A stretch of 14,757 bases of DNA, from NCBI GenBank assembly GCA_003153855.1, contig PMBM01000128.1, positions 3,081 through 17,837 on the forward strand, in the 5' to 3' direction. This DNA comes from Propionibacteriaceae bacterium. Lineage in GTDB: Bacteria; Actinomycetota; Actinomycetes; Propionibacteriales; Propionibacteriaceae. Under the pieces are notes generated by a model. That model did no database searches and had not been told where the DNA came from. It saw nothing but the letters and a program-made list of their open reading frames with translations. Shown piece by piece: positions 13,633-14,757 of this stretch (positions within the stretch are counted from its first letter, which is position 1; each line of letters opens with the position of its first letter). The position numbers and the translations under genes are program-made.

Positions 13633-13830
13633 CGAGCGGGCCCGCATCAGTGGTCACGCGGTTTCGACCGGCCCGCTTGCTCATGTACATGAGTCGGTCC
13701 GCGCGATCAGCAATTTCGTCCGGGCTCTCGCCCGGTACAGCCATCGTGGCGCCAAGTTCGTTGACCACAGATGATCACGCGAAACTGTCGCCGTCAGCAG
13801 GTTCCCGTGGATCGCCTTACAGCCATGAGC
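13633..13830 (-). pseudogene. GGDEF-domain (diguanylate cyclase) C-terminal relic
   Basis: The minus strand reads LGATMAVPGESPDEIADRAD followed by RLMYMSKRAGRNRV. This is the end of a GGDEF domain: the strand before the S-x-G-x-A/T turn, then the ADxxLYxxKxxGRNRV helix and strand. Upstream, the expected TVS appears in another frame (ATVS near 13785), about 24 nt away from LGAT, with a stop in the frame before it and no clear GGDEF signature. The active-site half and any sensor domain are gone. An open frame runs on to 13223 but its tail is unlike the family. The cyclase is surely inactive. Confidence 0.6.
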
Positions 13831-13887
13831 TCGTCATGGCGCAGTCCCAGGGGTGATACCTGCGGCACCCAGTCCGTCGCTACGCAG

Positions 13888-14304
13888 TCAGTCGAACGGG
13901 TTGACGATGTTGAGGGCGGCGACCCGGTCAAAGTCCCGCACGTTCCGGGTCGCCAGTACAGAGCCACTCACCACACAGATCCCGGCGATCTGGGCATCAG
14001 CCAGGCCCATCGGGTGCCCGCCGGCCTCGGCGCCGATTAGGACCTCGGCAGTTGCTCGTGCCGCGGCCACGTCATATACCGCGATGGTGTCGCTGAAGGC
14101 GTCGACGAGCTTGTGCCAGCGCTGTTCGATGTTCCGGCGCCGCTTGCCCTCGGGCAGCCGGCCCAGGCCGCGCTCAATCTCTTCCACTGTGACCACGCAA
14201 ATGGTCAGGTTCGCAGCATCAAGTCCCTGTGCCCACGCCAGGACGGTCGCGTCGGGCTTATCCTTCATGAACTCCGACACGACGTTGGTGTCGGCGATGA
14301 TCAC
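13888..14304 (-). CDS. vapC: VapC-type PIN-domain toxin
   Basis: This 138-aa protein is a PIN-domain ribonuclease of the VapC/FitB type. The acidic active-site residues are in place: Asp5 in IIADTNVVSEF, Glu41/Glu42 in VVTVEEIERGLGRLPEGKRR, Asp103 in MGLADAQIAGI, and Asp124/Asp126 in LATRNVRDFDRV, followed by the usual short end INPF-like (IVNPFD). The EEIERGLGRLPEGKRR and HPMGLADAQIA segments fit the FitB-like subgroup. GTG 14304 overlaps the antitoxin stop by four bases (GTGA). The length is typical and nothing is missing. VapC toxins usually cut tRNA or rRNA; the target here is unknown. Confidence 0.92.
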   Translation of the reverse strand: MIIADTNVVSEFMKDKPDATVLAWAQGLDAANLTICVVTVEEIERGLGRLPEGKRRRNIEQRWHKLVDAFSDTIAVYDVAAARATAEVLIGAEAGGHPMGLADAQIAGICVVSGSVLATRNVRDFDRVAALNIVNPFD

Positions 14305-14537
14305 GACAGGTCCACGGCACGGGGAAGGTCGGTCCGCGACTGGGTGGAGAGGTCCACACCGCCAATCTCGGCCACCGACGCACGCAGCGCCAGCAGGATG
14401 TTCTCCTCCGGGAGGTCCACCGCAGCATCAAGGATCGCACGCACCTCTGCCTCCACCGAGCGGCCATGCTTCGCCGCCCTGCCGCGTAGGCGTGCGTGGG
14501 TTCGTTCGTCCAGCTGCCGTATTGTCAATGCGCTCAT
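14301..14537 (-). CDS. vapB: VapB/FitA-type antitoxin (ribbon-helix-helix)
   Basis: This 78-aa protein should bind and silence the adjacent PIN toxin and repress their shared promoter. The N-terminal ribbon-helix-helix is clear: SALTIRQLDERTHARLRGRAAKHGRSVEAEVRAIL at about residues 2-36, as in FitA. The C-terminal part (ENILLALRASVAEIGGVDL) provides the toxin-binding segment. ATG 14537 is chosen because GGAGG (14547-14551 on the minus strand) lies 9 nt upstream, a proper ribosome-site distance; the TTG two codons earlier would sit too close to it. The stop overlaps the toxin GTG. A palindromic operator abuts the ribosome site. Confidence 0.92.
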   Translation of the reverse strand: MSALTIRQLDERTHARLRGRAAKHGRSVEAEVRAILDAAVDLPEENILLALRASVAEIGGVDLSTQSRTDLPRAVDLS

Positions 14538-14550
14538 CCCCAACCACCTC

Positions 14551-14576
14551 CGATAGCAATGCTAGCACCCCTATCG
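14551..14576 (-). promoter_or_regulatory. Composite 26-bp palindromic operator of the vapBC module
   Basis: The site is symmetric at two levels: an outer pair CGATAG (14551-14556) and CTATCG (14571-14576), and a central 8-bp self-complementary TGCTAGCA (14560-14567), with exactly 3 nt on each side. Its left edge shares one base with the ribosome site, so bound repressor would cover the start of the transcript. Ribbon-helix-helix antitoxins are known to bind such dyads. Confidence 0.7.
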
Positions 14577-14684
14577 ATCGGCTTCGCTCGCCCGCAGGAC
14601 CTCGACGCCGGCCAAGGTGGTCTTTCACACCGACAAGGGGCACTCAAAAGGCCTCGGAGAGGGTCACCAGCTACGCGGTCGAGC

Positions 14685-14757
14685 TCCTTCGACACGGTGC
14701 CCGAACGCATCATTGCCATCAGAGGTTTTGTCACCGGCTGGAACGACCGCCCCACTC
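14685..14757 (+). mobile_element. Possible IS630-family transposase C-terminal fragment
   Basis: The plus strand reads SSFDTVPERIIAIRGFVTGWNDRPT up to the window edge. This resembles the end of IS630-type transposases, where an AIRxFIxGWNDR motif follows the last catalytic Glu. No catalytic DDE residues are visible upstream in the same frame, so the element is truncated on its left side. The match is short and the window ends here. Confidence 0.35.

Noticed and set aside
13223..13768. A complete 181-aa protein on the minus strand
   Set aside because: Only the first 40 or so residues resemble a GGDEF end; the remainder is low-complexity and arginine/proline-rich, typical of a chance open frame in high-GC DNA.
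1..14757. CRISPR array or long tandem repeats
   Set aside because: No regularly spaced repeats were seen; only short inverted repeats, an 8-bp direct repeat and a triple ctccg.

Overview
This is a high-GC window with GTG starts, ATGA/GTGA stop-start overlaps and an LAAGC lipobox, which points to an actinobacterium. It is an accessory-type region: a sugar uptake and catabolism cluster flanked by toxin-antitoxin modules, decayed genes and mobile-element traces. No species can be named from the sequence alone.

Left flank (1-2335): a higBA-type toxin-antitoxin pair with a striking dyad over its promoter, then the 3' part of a tRNA (about 948-974) that looks like an integration-site remnant. An epoxide-hydrolase-like gene on the minus strand follows; it is broken three times (lost N-terminus, in-frame TAA, frameshift). 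A small membrane protein gene on the plus strand starts at the point where the hydrolase homology ends.

Core (2400-13196): four transcription units. (a) Minus strand, 4741/4589 to 2400: a small coupled ORF, a PfkB-type sugar-phosphate kinase, an RbsD/FucU-like mutarotase and a class II tagatose/fructose-bisphosphate aldolase. (b) Minus strand, 10825 to 4975: a lipoprotein sugar-binding protein, two ABC permeases, an internally deleted GH4 protein, an AgaS-type SIS isomerase/deaminase and a BadF/NAGK-type amino-sugar kinase. All are packed with 1-4 nt overlaps or a 2-nt gap, and no ABC ATPase gene is present. (c) Plus strand: a divergent DeoR-family regulator. (d) Plus strand: a full-length MelA-like GH4 glycosidase. 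A TTCTGC-N9-GCAGA palindrome lies over the start site of operon (b) and again upstream of the GH4 gene, so the DeoR protein probably controls both.

Taken together, the likely pathway is: import of an amino-sugar-containing (galactosamine or GalNAc-like) glycoside, NAD/metal-dependent GH4 cleavage, phosphorylation by the BadF/NAGK kinase, deamination and isomerisation by AgaS to tagatose-6-P (or fructose-6-P), phosphorylation by the PfkB kinase, and cleavage by the class II aldolase to triose phosphates. A deacetylase is not in the window. The exact substrate is inference.

Right flank (13197-14757): a gene-poor stretch with a GGDEF-domain relic, a VapBC-type toxin-antitoxin pair behind a 26-bp composite palindrome, and at the window edge a fragment resembling the C-terminus of an IS630-family transposase.
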